Assembly: GCA_903855985.1 (NCBI GenBank)
Contig: CAIOAO010000103.1
Span: 1-64,000, forward strand
Origin: an uncultured Opitutia bacterium
GTDB taxonomy: Bacteria > Verrucomicrobiota > Verrucomicrobiia > Opitutales > Opitutaceae
Direction of reading: 5' to 3'
DNA: 64,000 bases
Below the pieces are notes generated by a model, which was given only the letters and a program-made list of their open reading frames with translations, was not told the origin of the DNA and did no database searches. The translations under genes were made by a program, and so were the position numbers. Shown one piece after another: positions 32,725-40,387 of the stretch. The first letter of the stretch is position 1. Every line of letters begins with the position of its first letter.

Positions 32725-32772
32725 ACACACGGACACAGGAATATTTCCGTGTATTCCGTGGGTTCCGTGGGC
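32707..32772. repeat. Palindromic element overlapping the msrA 3' end
   Basis: A perfect 15-bp inverted repeat: GCCCACGGAACCCAC (32707-32721) and GTGGGTTCCGTGGGC (32758-32772), with a further ACGG/CCGT match inside. The left arm codes the last msrA codons and leads into its TGA. It could act as a transcript 3' hairpin and is a different repeat family from that at the msrA start. Confidence 0.85.
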
Positions 32773-32803
32773 AAATAGAACTTCCACCCTTCCCCTTTCC
32801 CCC

Positions 32804-34972
32804 ATGAAGAAAAAGTCCCCTCCCGCCCGCACCGCAACCCGCCGCGCGCCGAAAGCCCAGACGCCCCGCGCCACCCCCGCGAACACGCCGGTCGAGCGCT
32901 CCTTCACGGCGCAGAACGGCTATGCGGACGCGTTCAACGAGGTGGTGCTCGACGTGATCTTCACCGATCCCGCGGGCCAGGAGTTCCGCGTGCCCGCCTT
33001 CTGGGCTGGCGGCAAGGTCTGGAAGGTCCGCTACGCGTCGCCGCTCACCGGCACGCACCCCTACCGCACCGAGTGCCAGCCGGCGACCGACGCGGGCCTG
33101 CACGGCCTCACGGGCTCCGTCACGATTTCCCCCTACACCGGCAAAAACCCGCTCTACGCGCACGGGCCCGTGCAAATCGCGGGCGACAAGCGCCACTTCG
33201 AGCACGCGGACGGCACGCCGTTTTTCTGGCTCGGTGACACGTGGTGGATGGGTCTCAGCAGCCGCCTGAAGTGGCCGCAGGGTTTCAAGACGCTCACGGC
33301 GAACCGCGTGAAGAAGGGCTTCAACGTCGTGCAGATCGTCGCGGGCCTGTTCCCCGACATGCATGCCTTCGACCCGCGCGGGGCGAACGAGGCCGGATTT
33401 CCCTGGGAGGAAGGCTACTCGCACATCCGCCCGGCATTCTTTGACGAGGCCGACAAGAAACTCGCCTACCTGGTCGCGAACGGCATCACGCCCTGCATCG
33501 TCGGCGCGTGGGGTTGGTACGTGAACTGGATGACCCAGGACCAGCTGAAGGCGCACTGGCGCTACCTCATCGGCCGCTACGCCGCGTGGCCCGTCCTCTG
33601 GTGCACCGCCGGCGAGGCCAACCTGCCGTGGTACCTCGCGAAGAATTTCCCGATGGATGACCGCGAAATGGTCACGGGCTGGACCAAGCTCATCCGTTAC
33701 CTCCAGGAGAACGACCCCTTCAACCGTCCCGTCACGATCCACCCGACCGCGATCAACCGTTACACCGCGCGCAACGCGACCGATGACGAGACGCTGCTCG
33801 ATTTCGACCTGCTCCAGGTCATGCACGCGCAGAATGAGTCGGTGGAACATGCCATCAAGGCCGTGCGCGAGACCTACGCGGCGACACCGCGCATGCCCGT
33901 GATCAACGGCGAGCCCTGCTACGAGATGCTCATGGGCACCATCACCGCGCCCTGGCCCCGCCGGGCGTTCTGGTCCTGCGTGCTCAACGGCGCGATGGGC
34001 CACACCTACGGCGGCAACGGCATCTGGCAGTGCAACCAGCCCGGCATCCCGCACGGCGCGTCGCCGCACGGCGGCAATTACGGCAACACCCCGTGGATCG
34101 AGGCGATGAACTTCACCGGCTCCGCCGAGTGCGGACACGGCAAGGCCCTGCTCACGCGCTACGACTGGTCCACGTTCGAGCCGCATCCCGAGTGGGCCGC
34201 GTACACGGGCAACGTCTCGCTGGCCATGGATGGCGCGCAGTGGATCTGGACGTCGCGCGAGGAAGGCGCCGCGAAGGACGCGCCCAACAGCCGGCGCTAT
34301 TTCCGCAAGACGTTCGATCTCCCCGCGGGCAAGAAAGTCGCCGACGCCCGCCTGCGTTTCTCCGGCATGCATCACTGCGAGTCGCAGCTGAACGGCGCCC
34401 CCTCCGGCGTCGCCTGGGATTGGCACGGCGGCCACCAGTTCAACGACCGCACCCACCTGCTGAAGCCAGGCAAGAATTCCCTGACGCTCTGGTCCGAGTA
34501 CCGTCCGGCCGCCGGCGACCCGGTACCGGCCCTGCTGGCGGTGCTCGAGATCAAGTTCACTGACGGCAGCAAGCAGCGCATCGTAAGCGACGGCTCGTGG
34601 AAGGCGCTCAAGTCCAAGATCAGCGATTGGGAAACCCGCGCGTTCGACGACTCCGCCTGGCCCGCGGCACAGGTCATCGGCCAGCTTGGCGACCAGCCCT
34701 GGGGCCAGTTCACGCCTTTCGACACGAGCTTCTACGGTCCGCAAACCGCCGGCAGCGCGCAAACGCGCGTGACCTACGTCCCCTACCACGAGCCCATCGT
34801 CGTCTCCGGACTCAAGTCCGGCGCGAGCTACACCGCCTCGATCTTCGACCCCGTCACCGGCAAGACCGGGAAGAAATTCCCCGTCAAAGCCGACGCAAAG
34901 GGCCAGTCGCAAGTCGCACCGCCCGCGGGCAACAAGCACGACTGGGTGTTGGCCCTGGAGAGCAGCAGCTGA
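32804..34972 (+). CDS. DUF4038-type glycoside hydrolase with inserted beta-sandwich domain
   Basis: A 722-residue predicted glycosidase with no signal peptide (basic MKKKSPPART start). Parts in order: a DUF5060-like beta domain (about 32-105); a DUF4038/apiosidase-like TIM barrel (about 128-460), with likely acid/base Glu271 in CTAGEANLP and nucleophile Glu370 in VINGEPCYE; then a rhamnosidase-N-like beta-sandwich (about 470-655, RRYFRKTFDLPAG, DGSWKALKS, FDDSAWPAA). Last is the C-terminal putative collagen-binding-type domain (about 660-722, YVPYHEPIVVSGLKSG, DWVLALE). In ordinary members the last domain follows the barrel directly, so the sandwich looks inserted. Substrate unknown; plant or algal branched glycans are plausible. 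A GH36-like gene follows on the same strand. Confidence 0.8.
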   Translation: MKKKSPPARTATRRAPKAQTPRATPANTPVERSFTAQNGYADAFNEVVLDVIFTDPAGQEFRVPAFWAGGKVWKVRYASPLTGTHPYRTECQPATDAGLHGLTGSVTISPYTGKNPLYAHGPVQIAGDKRHFEHADGTPFFWLGDTWWMGLSSRLKWPQGFKTLTANRVKKGFNVVQIVAGLFPDMHAFDPRGANEAGFPWEEGYSHIRPAFFDEADKKLAYLVANGITPCIVGAWGWYVNWMTQDQLKAHWRYLIGRYAAWPVLWCTAGEANLPWYLAKNFPMDDREMVTGWTKLIRYLQENDPFNRPVTIHPTAINRYTARNATDDETLLDFDLLQVMHAQNESVEHAIKAVRETYAATPRMPVINGEPCYEMLMGTITAPWPRRAFWSCVLNGAMGHTYGGNGIWQCNQPGIPHGASPHGGNYGNTPWIEAMNFTGSAECGHGKALLTRYDWSTFEPHPEWAAYTGNVSLAMDGAQWIWTSREEGAAKDAPNSRRYFRKTFDLPAGKKVADARLRFSGMHHCESQLNGAPSGVAWDWHGGHQFNDRTHLLKPGKNSLTLWSEYRPAAGDPVPALLAVLEIKFTDGSKQRIVSDGSWKALKSKISDWETRAFDDSAWPAAQVIGQLGDQPWGQFTPFDTSFYGPQTAGSAQTRVTYVPYHEPIVVSGLKSGASYTASIFDPVTGKTGKKFPVKADAKGQSQVAPPAGNKHDWVLALESSS

Positions 34973-35027
34973 CCTGCGGCTGCGCTCGATCTCACCGTAA
35001 AATATCCGGCGCCCGCTCGCCGGGCGT

Positions 35028-35063
35028 GAGCGGGTCACCACTCTGACAGGTGGTGACCCGCTC
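35028..35063. terminator. Perfect 14-bp hairpin after the DUF4038 gene
   Basis: GAGCGGGTCACCAC and its exact complement (35050-35063) enclose an 8-nt loop, 56 nt after the stop codon. The following CATTTTA is only weakly T-rich. It could be an intrinsic terminator or a REP-like hairpin protecting the transcript end, with the GH36-like gene starting 48 nt further on. Confidence 0.6.
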
Positions 35064-35110
35064 CATTTTACCCGTGTGTCCGCGGTCACTTCGCGGTAGC
35101 AACCTGCAAG

Positions 35111-37060
35111 ATGCCGACCCTGCCCGCCAAAGCCTGGAACCTGACCACCGGCGATACCGCGCTCTCGCTCGCGGTGCACAGCCATGCCTTGCAGGTCACC
35201 CGGCTGGGACATGTCGGCGGCGAATGGAACTGGGCCGCAGCCAGGACTGACTTCCCTTTCCCCGTCGAGGCGACCCTCGCGGGTAAATCGGCCGGGACCC
35301 GCTGGCGGTTTTTGGACGCACGGTTCACCCCGGCCGAAGGCACCCAGCTGACGTTGCGTTTTCGCTGCGCCGCCACCGGCTTGGAACTGGACTCGGAGTG
35401 GTGGGCCCGCCCGGGGCCGGGACCCGTGCGGCACGCGATGACAATCCGCAATTCCTCCGCGCACGCGGTTGGCATCGGCGGGCAGCCCAGCCTGCTGTTG
35501 GAACTCGCCGCCCCACCCGGGGACAACCTGCACTGCTGGCATGTCCGCGATGAGGGCGGTGGCGGAAAATTTGAGGCGCCGGGAATCTTTCGCGACGCTG
35601 TCACAGCCGGTTATGAGAAGCAGGTCGTGGCCACCCCCGGATACGATGACATCCCGCTGGTGATCCTCGATGCGGCCGCGGCCGAGGGTATTTACGCCGG
35701 CATCGAGTGGAGCCATGCGCAGCTCAGTGTCACTGGCCGGCACGCCCCGACGGGTCACGGCGCGCGCTTGGTGGCGGGCAATCCCGCGGATTTTCGCGTC
35801 GAGCTGCCCGCCGGCGGTGAGTTTGCGGTTCCGCCGGTGTTGGTCGGCGCCTATCGCGGCGACGTGGATGACGCCGGCAACAGCCTGCGGAAATACCTTT
35901 TCGCCCACAGCATGCCCGCCGAGCTGCGCACGGATCCCACCTACCCGAAGCTGGAGTGGAACGCGTTCACCGCGACCGGCATGTGCCCGACGTCGCAATG
36001 CGACCCGAAGGCCTGGGATCCCGTGGAGGCAAAATATTATCCCGTGCTCGAGGAGGCCGCCGCGCTCGGCTTTGAGGAGATGACCGTGGATGTCGGCTGG
36101 TGGAACGGCCTGGAACCGGACCCCGATCTGACCGACTGGCCGCAGGGCCTGCGGGCCGCGGCCGACGCGACCCACCAACGGGGTCTGCGCTTCGTGCTCT
36201 ACTGGACCGACGCCGAGCCGATGGCCACGCCCGAGGGTCGCGCGACCCGGACCCGCCGGATCCAGCGCCTGTTCGCCGAGCATGGGGCCGATACGTGGCG
36301 ATCCGACGCGACCCGCGGCCAGGTCATCGCGCCGGACTACTGGTCGGTGCAAGGATTCTACGACGTGCTGGATGCCTTGATGAAGGAGGTGCCCGGCTTC
36401 CAGTGGGAAAACTGCAGCGGCGGCGGGCCGATCAAGGACTACGGGGCCATGCGCCGGGCCACGAAGATCCAGATCTGTGACTCCGTCGATGAAGCCATTG
36501 TGACGCGGCGGGTGTTTCACGACAGCTCGCATGCGCTGCACCCGATCCAGATGCAGGGTTTCCTCGGGTGGCACTCCCGCGCGCGTCCCGGCGAACCCGG
36601 TGGGATCACCTACGATTTCCGCTCGGCGGGCCTCGGCGCGTTCATGTGGTGGATTGACAGCCCCTCCCCGACCAACGGCGGCCAGGTCTGGACGGCGGAG
36701 GAGCGGCGTGCCGTCGCGCGCGAGGTCGTCACCTACAAGACGCGCCTGCGGCCGCTCATCCGCCACGCCAATCTCTATCACGTGCTGCCCCGGCCGGACG
36801 GCGTGAATTGGGACGCCATCGAATACTTCGATCCCGGCACGGGTCAGGGCGTCGTGTATGTCTTCAAACCCGGCACCGGCCCGGACACCCACGGGATCAA
36901 GCTCAAGGGGCTCGAGGCCGACCGGAGCTACCGGCTGACCTTCGAGGACGGCAGCAACCCGGCGGTGACCCTGCCTGGCTCCACGCTGATGCAGGACGGT
37001 TTCATGATGGCGCTGCGCGGTCTGCTGGTTTCGGAACTGGTGTGGATCGAGCGCGCCTGA
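35111..37060 (+). CDS. GH36-like alpha-galactosidase (melibiase)
   Basis: A 649-residue predicted glycosidase without a signal peptide. An N-terminal beta-supersandwich (about 1-265) is followed by a TIM barrel with EEMTVDVGWWNG, LRFVLYWTDAEPM, TWRSDATRG (Asp399 as likely nucleophile), WENCSGGGPIKDYG (433-445) and IQICDSVDEA (457-460, likely acid/base region). The ENCSGGG block is typical of GH36. The canonical KxD before the nucleophile reads RSD here, so the substrate may differ from simple alpha-galactosides. C-terminal beta domain from about 560. Its cytoplasmic location, together with the DUF4038 gene upstream, suggests breakdown of imported oligosaccharides. Confidence 0.82.
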   Translation: MPTLPAKAWNLTTGDTALSLAVHSHALQVTRLGHVGGEWNWAAARTDFPFPVEATLAGKSAGTRWRFLDARFTPAEGTQLTLRFRCAATGLELDSEWWARPGPGPVRHAMTIRNSSAHAVGIGGQPSLLLELAAPPGDNLHCWHVRDEGGGGKFEAPGIFRDAVTAGYEKQVVATPGYDDIPLVILDAAAAEGIYAGIEWSHAQLSVTGRHAPTGHGARLVAGNPADFRVELPAGGEFAVPPVLVGAYRGDVDDAGNSLRKYLFAHSMPAELRTDPTYPKLEWNAFTATGMCPTSQCDPKAWDPVEAKYYPVLEEAAALGFEEMTVDVGWWNGLEPDPDLTDWPQGLRAAADATHQRGLRFVLYWTDAEPMATPEGRATRTRRIQRLFAEHGADTWRSDATRGQVIAPDYWSVQGFYDVLDALMKEVPGFQWENCSGGGPIKDYGAMRRATKIQICDSVDEAIVTRRVFHDSSHALHPIQMQGFLGWHSRARPGEPGGITYDFRSAGLGAFMWWIDSPSPTNGGQVWTAEERRAVAREVVTYKTRLRPLIRHANLYHVLPRPDGVNWDAIEYFDPGTGQGVVYVFKPGTGPDTHGIKLKGLEADRSYRLTFEDGSNPAVTLPGSTLMQDGFMMALRGLLVSELVWIERA

Positions 37061-37091
37061 GTGCGCGCAAAGCGCAGCCAACGATTGGCCG

Positions 37092-38390
37092 CTACGCCGA
37101 ACCCGCGGGCGGGCCGCCTGTCGCGCCGGTGATCACCCGCGCGCCGCGTTTGTACGTGAAATACGAGTAGGTCCACTGGAACAGGACCGAGAGCTTGCTG
37201 CGGAAACTCACCAGGAACAGCAGGTGCACTCCGAGCCAGGCGATCCAGGCGGGGAACCCGCTGAAGTGCACTTTGCCGATTTCCGCCACCGCGGCGGACC
37301 GGCCGATCGTGGCCATCGTGCCCTTGTTGAAATAGGCGAAGGCCGCACGGCCCTGCGGCGCGAATTTCTCCCCGCGCAACTCCCGGGAGATAATCTTGGC
37401 CACGTGCGCACCGGTCTGCATCGCGCCCTGCGCCACGCCGGGCACCGTCACGCCATTCGTGTCCACCAGCGACATGAGGTCACCGATCGCAAAGACCTCG
37501 GGATGTCCCGGCACGCTGCAATCGGGCCGCACCTTCACGCGGCCGGCCCGGTCCTGCTCCACCCCAAGTTGCTTCGCCAGCGGCACCGCGGCCACGCCCG
37601 CGCCCCAGACGATGTTGTCGGACTTGATTGCCTCACCGTTCGCGATGACCTGGCCCTCGGTAATGCTCTCGACCCGCGTGGCGGTGCGGACCTCCACGCC
37701 AAGGTGCTCCAGCTGCCGCTGCGCGCTGGCCGATAGATCCGGCGGATAAACCGCGAGCACGCGCGGGCTGCCCTCGAGCAGGATGACCTTGGCCTTGGAG
37801 GGATCAATATGGTCGAAATCGCGGTTGAGCACCGTGCGCGTGAGCTCGGCGAAGGTGCCGGCGAGTTCGACGCCGGTCGGGCCGCCGCCGATCACCACAA
37901 TCGTCATCGCGGCGTCGCGCTTGGCCGCGTCGGTCTCGATCTCGGCGCGCTCAAACGCCAGGAGGATCCGGCGGCGGATCTGCAACGCGTCGTCGAGGGT
38001 CTTGAGTCCCGGCGCGAACTGCTCCCATTCCGGGTGCCCGAAATAACTCGTCATCCCACCCGCCGCGACGACGAGGTAGTCATAGGTGAGTTCGCCGTGC
38101 TCGTGGAGGACGCGTTTCCCCGCCAGATCAAATCCGGTGACCGCCGACATGATGACGGTGAAATTCGGCCGCGCGCCGAAGATCGCGCGGATCGGTTGTG
38201 CGATGTCCACAGCCGAGAGTCCCGCCGACGCCACCTGGTAAAGCAGCGGCTGGAAAAGATGGTGGTTCTGCCTGTCGATCAGCGTGATGCGCGCCAGCGT
38301 GGCCGGGAATTTCTGGCAGAAAGCCAGCCCGCCGAAGCCGGCGCCGATGACCACGATGTGCGGCAGCGGTGCATGATGTCTGTTACTCAT
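37092..38390 (-). CDS. ndh: Type II NADH dehydrogenase (NDH-2)
   Basis: A 432-residue single-subunit, non-proton-pumping NADH:quinone oxidoreductase. It has the FAD-binding IVVIGAGFGGLAFC, the NADH-binding IVVIGGGPTGVELAG, the quinone-site-like AQGAMQTGAHVA, and AIGDLMSL near the FAD contact. Near the C-terminus are a hydrophobic WLGVHLLFLVSFR and an aromatic stretch that bind the membrane. It faces the GH36-like gene convergently with 31 nt between stops. A 30-codon frame that starts with the same ATGAGTAAC and ends on the ndh ATG lies directly upstream. Confidence 0.93.
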   Translation of the reverse strand: MSNRHHAPLPHIVVIGAGFGGLAFCQKFPATLARITLIDRQNHHLFQPLLYQVASAGLSAVDIAQPIRAIFGARPNFTVIMSAVTGFDLAGKRVLHEHGELTYDYLVVAAGGMTSYFGHPEWEQFAPGLKTLDDALQIRRRILLAFERAEIETDAAKRDAAMTIVVIGGGPTGVELAGTFAELTRTVLNRDFDHIDPSKAKVILLEGSPRVLAVYPPDLSASAQRQLEHLGVEVRTATRVESITEGQVIANGEAIKSDNIVWGAGVAAVPLAKQLGVEQDRAGRVKVRPDCSVPGHPEVFAIGDLMSLVDTNGVTVPGVAQGAMQTGAHVAKIISRELRGEKFAPQGRAAFAYFNKGTMATIGRSAAVAEIGKVHFSGFPAWIAWLGVHLLFLVSFRSKLSVLFQWTYSYFTYKRGARVITGATGGPPAGSA

Positions 38391-38479
38391 GGTTCGTTAG
38401 GGTGGCCCCACTGACCCCCGATGGCAACGCAGGTGCGGGACAATTTGCTGTTCTTCTGGCGGGCCAACACGTTACTCAT
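38387..38479 (-). CDS. Possible 30-codon leader frame upstream of ndh
   Basis: It begins ATGAGTAAC, the same nine bases that begin ndh, and its TGA overlaps the ndh ATG as ATGA. No ribosome site or recognisable peptide function is visible. It may be a coupling leader, a relic of a small duplication of the ndh start, or chance. Confidence 0.2.
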   Translation of the reverse strand: MSNVLARQKNSKLSRTCVAIGGQWGHPNEP

Positions 38480-38491
38480 GCCGACCCGCGC

Positions 38492-38791
38492 ATGCACGCC
38501 CCCACCAACATCCAGCTCATCGGTACCGAGGTCGCCATCGTCTGGGATGACGGCGTGGAAAGCTATTTCGCGGCGGAAAAACTCCGCGCCGCCTCGCCCA
38601 GCGCCGAGACCCAGGGCGAGCGGGATATCTTTGGCCACAAGTACGGCGGCGACGGCCCGAAGACTTTCCCGGGCGTGTCGGTGCTCGGCTGGGAGAAAAT
38701 CGGCAACTACGCCGTGCGCTTCGACTTCAGCGACGGCCATCGCACGGGACTCTACAGTTACGACTACCTGCGAAAGTTGGCGGCATCCTGA
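38492..38791 (+). CDS. DUF971 domain protein
   Basis: A 99-residue protein matching the DUF971 (gamma-butyrobetaine hydroxylase N-terminal-like) pattern: [10 protein letters not shown]-type start ([21 protein letters not shown]), [18 protein letters not shown] and the closing [12 protein letters not shown]. In some bacteria such proteins are linked to iron-sulfur cluster metabolism or the ApbC/Mrp region. Here the neighbour is the divergent ndh, so context does not help much. The ATG at 38492 is chosen because the sequence before it is not family-like. Confidence 0.85.
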   Translation: MHAPTNIQLIGTEVAIVWDDGVESYFAAEKLRAASPSAETQGERDIFGHKYGGDGPKTFPGVSVLGWEKIGNYAVRFDFSDGHRTGLYSYDYLRKLAAS

Positions 38792-38859
38792 TCCAGATTT
38801 TTACCACGGATTACACGGAGGACATGGATCAATCCGAACCAGGAAAAGATCCCCGATCA

Positions 38860-38929
38860 TTTCCGCGGATTTCGCTGATGCTCGCGGATCCAATCCGGCA
38901 TCCGCGTTCATCCGCGCCATCCGCGGAAA
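38860..38929. repeat. Dispersed palindromic element between the DUF971 gene and hisI
   Basis: TTTCCGCGGAT (38860-38870) and ATCCGCGGAAA (38919-38929) form a perfect 11-bp terminal inverted repeat, with further repeated GCGGAT/ATCCGC units inside. A TTACCACGGATTACACGGA-like stretch just before (about 38811-38829) resembles a truncated half of a related repeat. Confidence 0.8.
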
Positions 38930-38999
38930 AGCCTTGGATGGTTTCGCTCAAAATCAGGATTTCCTTTCCGGCGATTGCCGGGTTACTTCTGGCTTTCCC

Positions 39000-39461
39000 A
39001 TGAGCACGTTCGTCTTCCCCGCCCGCACCACCACCGCCGAGATCGAGCTCGGCACCACGCTCCAGCCGAAGTTCGGCCCCGACGGGCTGCTCCCCTGCAT
39101 CACGACGGACCACATTACGAACGAGGTGCTGATGTTCGCTTTCATGAACCCCGAGGCGCTCGCGCTTACCCTTTCCTCGGGCAAGGCCACCTACTGGAGC
39201 CGCTCGCGCAACAAGCTCTGGATCAAGGGCGAGGAGTCGGGCAATGCCCAGATCGTGAAGGAGTTGCGCGTGGACTGCGACCAGGATGTGATCCTGCTCA
39301 AGGTCGAGAACGTCGGCGGCGCCGCGTGCCACAACGGCTATCCCTCCTGCTTCTACCGCAAGCTCTCCGGCGGCGCGACCGTTGCGGATCCGGCCACGCT
39401 CAAGCTCGAGCTGGCGGCGCGCCGGGTGTTCGACCCGGCGACGGTGTACAAAAAGAAGTAA
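39000..39461 (+). CDS. hisI: Phosphoribosyl-AMP cyclohydrolase HisI
   Basis: A 153-residue enzyme for the third step of histidine synthesis, opening the purine ring of phosphoribosyl-AMP. It has the motifs [45 protein letters not shown] and the metal-binding Cys region [12 protein letters not shown]. It is somewhat longer than stand-alone bacterial HisI, with an extra N-terminal segment and a C-terminal tail. The HisE (pyrophosphohydrolase) partner is not fused and no other his genes are nearby. The ATG at 39000 gives the family-like start; a dispersed repeat occupies the space upstream. Confidence 0.93.
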   Translation: MSTFVFPARTTTAEIELGTTLQPKFGPDGLLPCITTDHITNEVLMFAFMNPEALALTLSSGKATYWSRSRNKLWIKGEESGNAQIVKELRVDCDQDVILLKVENVGGAACHNGYPSCFYRKLSGGATVADPATLKLELAARRVFDPATVYKKK

Positions 39462-39525
39462 GGCGCGGTCTTTGACCCGCCTTTTTGAGTGGGGATGCGG
39501 CGCCCTCGCCGTGTCTCGGGTCTGA

Positions 39526-39583
39526 CCGCGGTGGGGACACCGCGGCTCCATTTCAAGCCCGGGCGGGTGGTAGACCCCGCCCG
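39526..39583. repeat. Two strong hairpins in the hisI-lpxA convergent gap
   Basis: Hairpin 1 has CCGCGGTG (39526-39533) pairing with CACCGCGG (39538-39545) over a GGGA loop. Hairpin 2 has CGGGCGGG (39560-39567) pairing with CCCGCCCG (39576-39583). They lie between two convergent genes and could stop transcription from both sides, although neither has a long T-run. The second resembles the hairpin at 47521-47541. Confidence 0.6.
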
Positions 39584-39594
39584 ACTCCGAACCC

Positions 39595-40383
39595 TCAGCT
39601 CGCGCCGGGCGCAAGGCCGCGTTCGCTGGACTTGGCGAAGGTGATGACGCGTTGAAACTCGGCGCTCGCGGCGTGCTCGTGCGCGGTGAGTTTCTCGAGG
39701 GCCTGCGAACGGTTGAGGCCGTCGCGGTAGAGAATGCGATAAATCTGCTTCACCCGCTCAAGCTGCTCGGCGGTGTGGCCGCTGCGCTCGAGGCCGACCT
39801 TGTTGAAGGCGCGCACCTCGGCGGGGGTGCCGTCGGCGATGAAATACGGCGGCAGGTCCTGCACGAGCTTGGCCATGGCCGAGAGCATCGCGTAGGCGCC
39901 GATGCGGCAGAACTGGTGGATGCCCGCGGCGCCGCCGATGACCACGTGGTCCTCGACCGTCACGTGACCGGCCATCGAGATCGCATTGCTCATCACGATG
40001 TGGCTGCCGAGCACGCAGTCGTGCGCGATGTGCGCATAGGCGAGGACGGTGTTGTCGGAACCCAGCGTGGTATATTCGCCGTCATTCGTGGCCGCGTTGA
40101 CGGTGACAAACTCCCGAAACACGTTGCGGTCGCCCGCGCGCAGGCCGGGTTTGCCGCCCTTGTACTTCAAATCCTGGGTTTTCCCGCCGATGCAGGCGTA
40201 GGGAAAGACCTCGCAGTGCGCCCCGAGGGTCGTGAAACCCTCGACCGACGCATGGTGATGGAGCCGGGTGCCGTCACCGAGGACCACCCCCGGGCCGACG
40301 TAGGCCAGCGCACCAATCTCCACCCCGGACCCGAGCTGGGCCCCGGGCTCCACGACGGCGGTGGGATGGATCGTCGTCGCCAT
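39595..40383 (-). CDS. lpxA: UDP-GlcNAc acyltransferase LpxA
   Basis: A 262-residue left-handed beta-helix enzyme that adds the 3-OH acyl chain to UDP-GlcNAc, the first step of lipid A synthesis. It shows hexapeptide repeats throughout the first two thirds (IHPTAVVEPGAQLG, VGPGVVLGDGT), FREFVTVNAAT, the catalytic His in LAYAHIAHDCVLG, GIHQFCRIGAYAM and the C-terminal helical domain. The start is 4 nt after lpxC-fabZ, so the two are co-transcribed. The reaction order LpxA then LpxC is kept, although the gene order is reversed. Confidence 0.96.
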   Translation of the reverse strand: MATTIHPTAVVEPGAQLGSGVEIGALAYVGPGVVLGDGTRLHHHASVEGFTTLGAHCEVFPYACIGGKTQDLKYKGGKPGLRAGDRNVFREFVTVNAATNDGEYTTLGSDNTVLAYAHIAHDCVLGSHIVMSNAISMAGHVTVEDHVVIGGAAGIHQFCRIGAYAMLSAMAKLVQDLPPYFIADGTPAEVRAFNKVGLERSGHTAEQLERVKQIYRILYRDGLNRSQALEKLTAHEHAASAEFQRVITFAKSSERGLAPGAS

Positions 40384-40387
40384 GCGT

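Noticed and set aside
32684-37081. A 1465-codon open frame on the minus strand, antisense to the DUF4038 and GH36-like genes
   Set aside because: It mirrors GC-rich codons of two well-supported plus-strand genes and runs through their intergenic hairpin; its translation is low complexity with no family resemblance.
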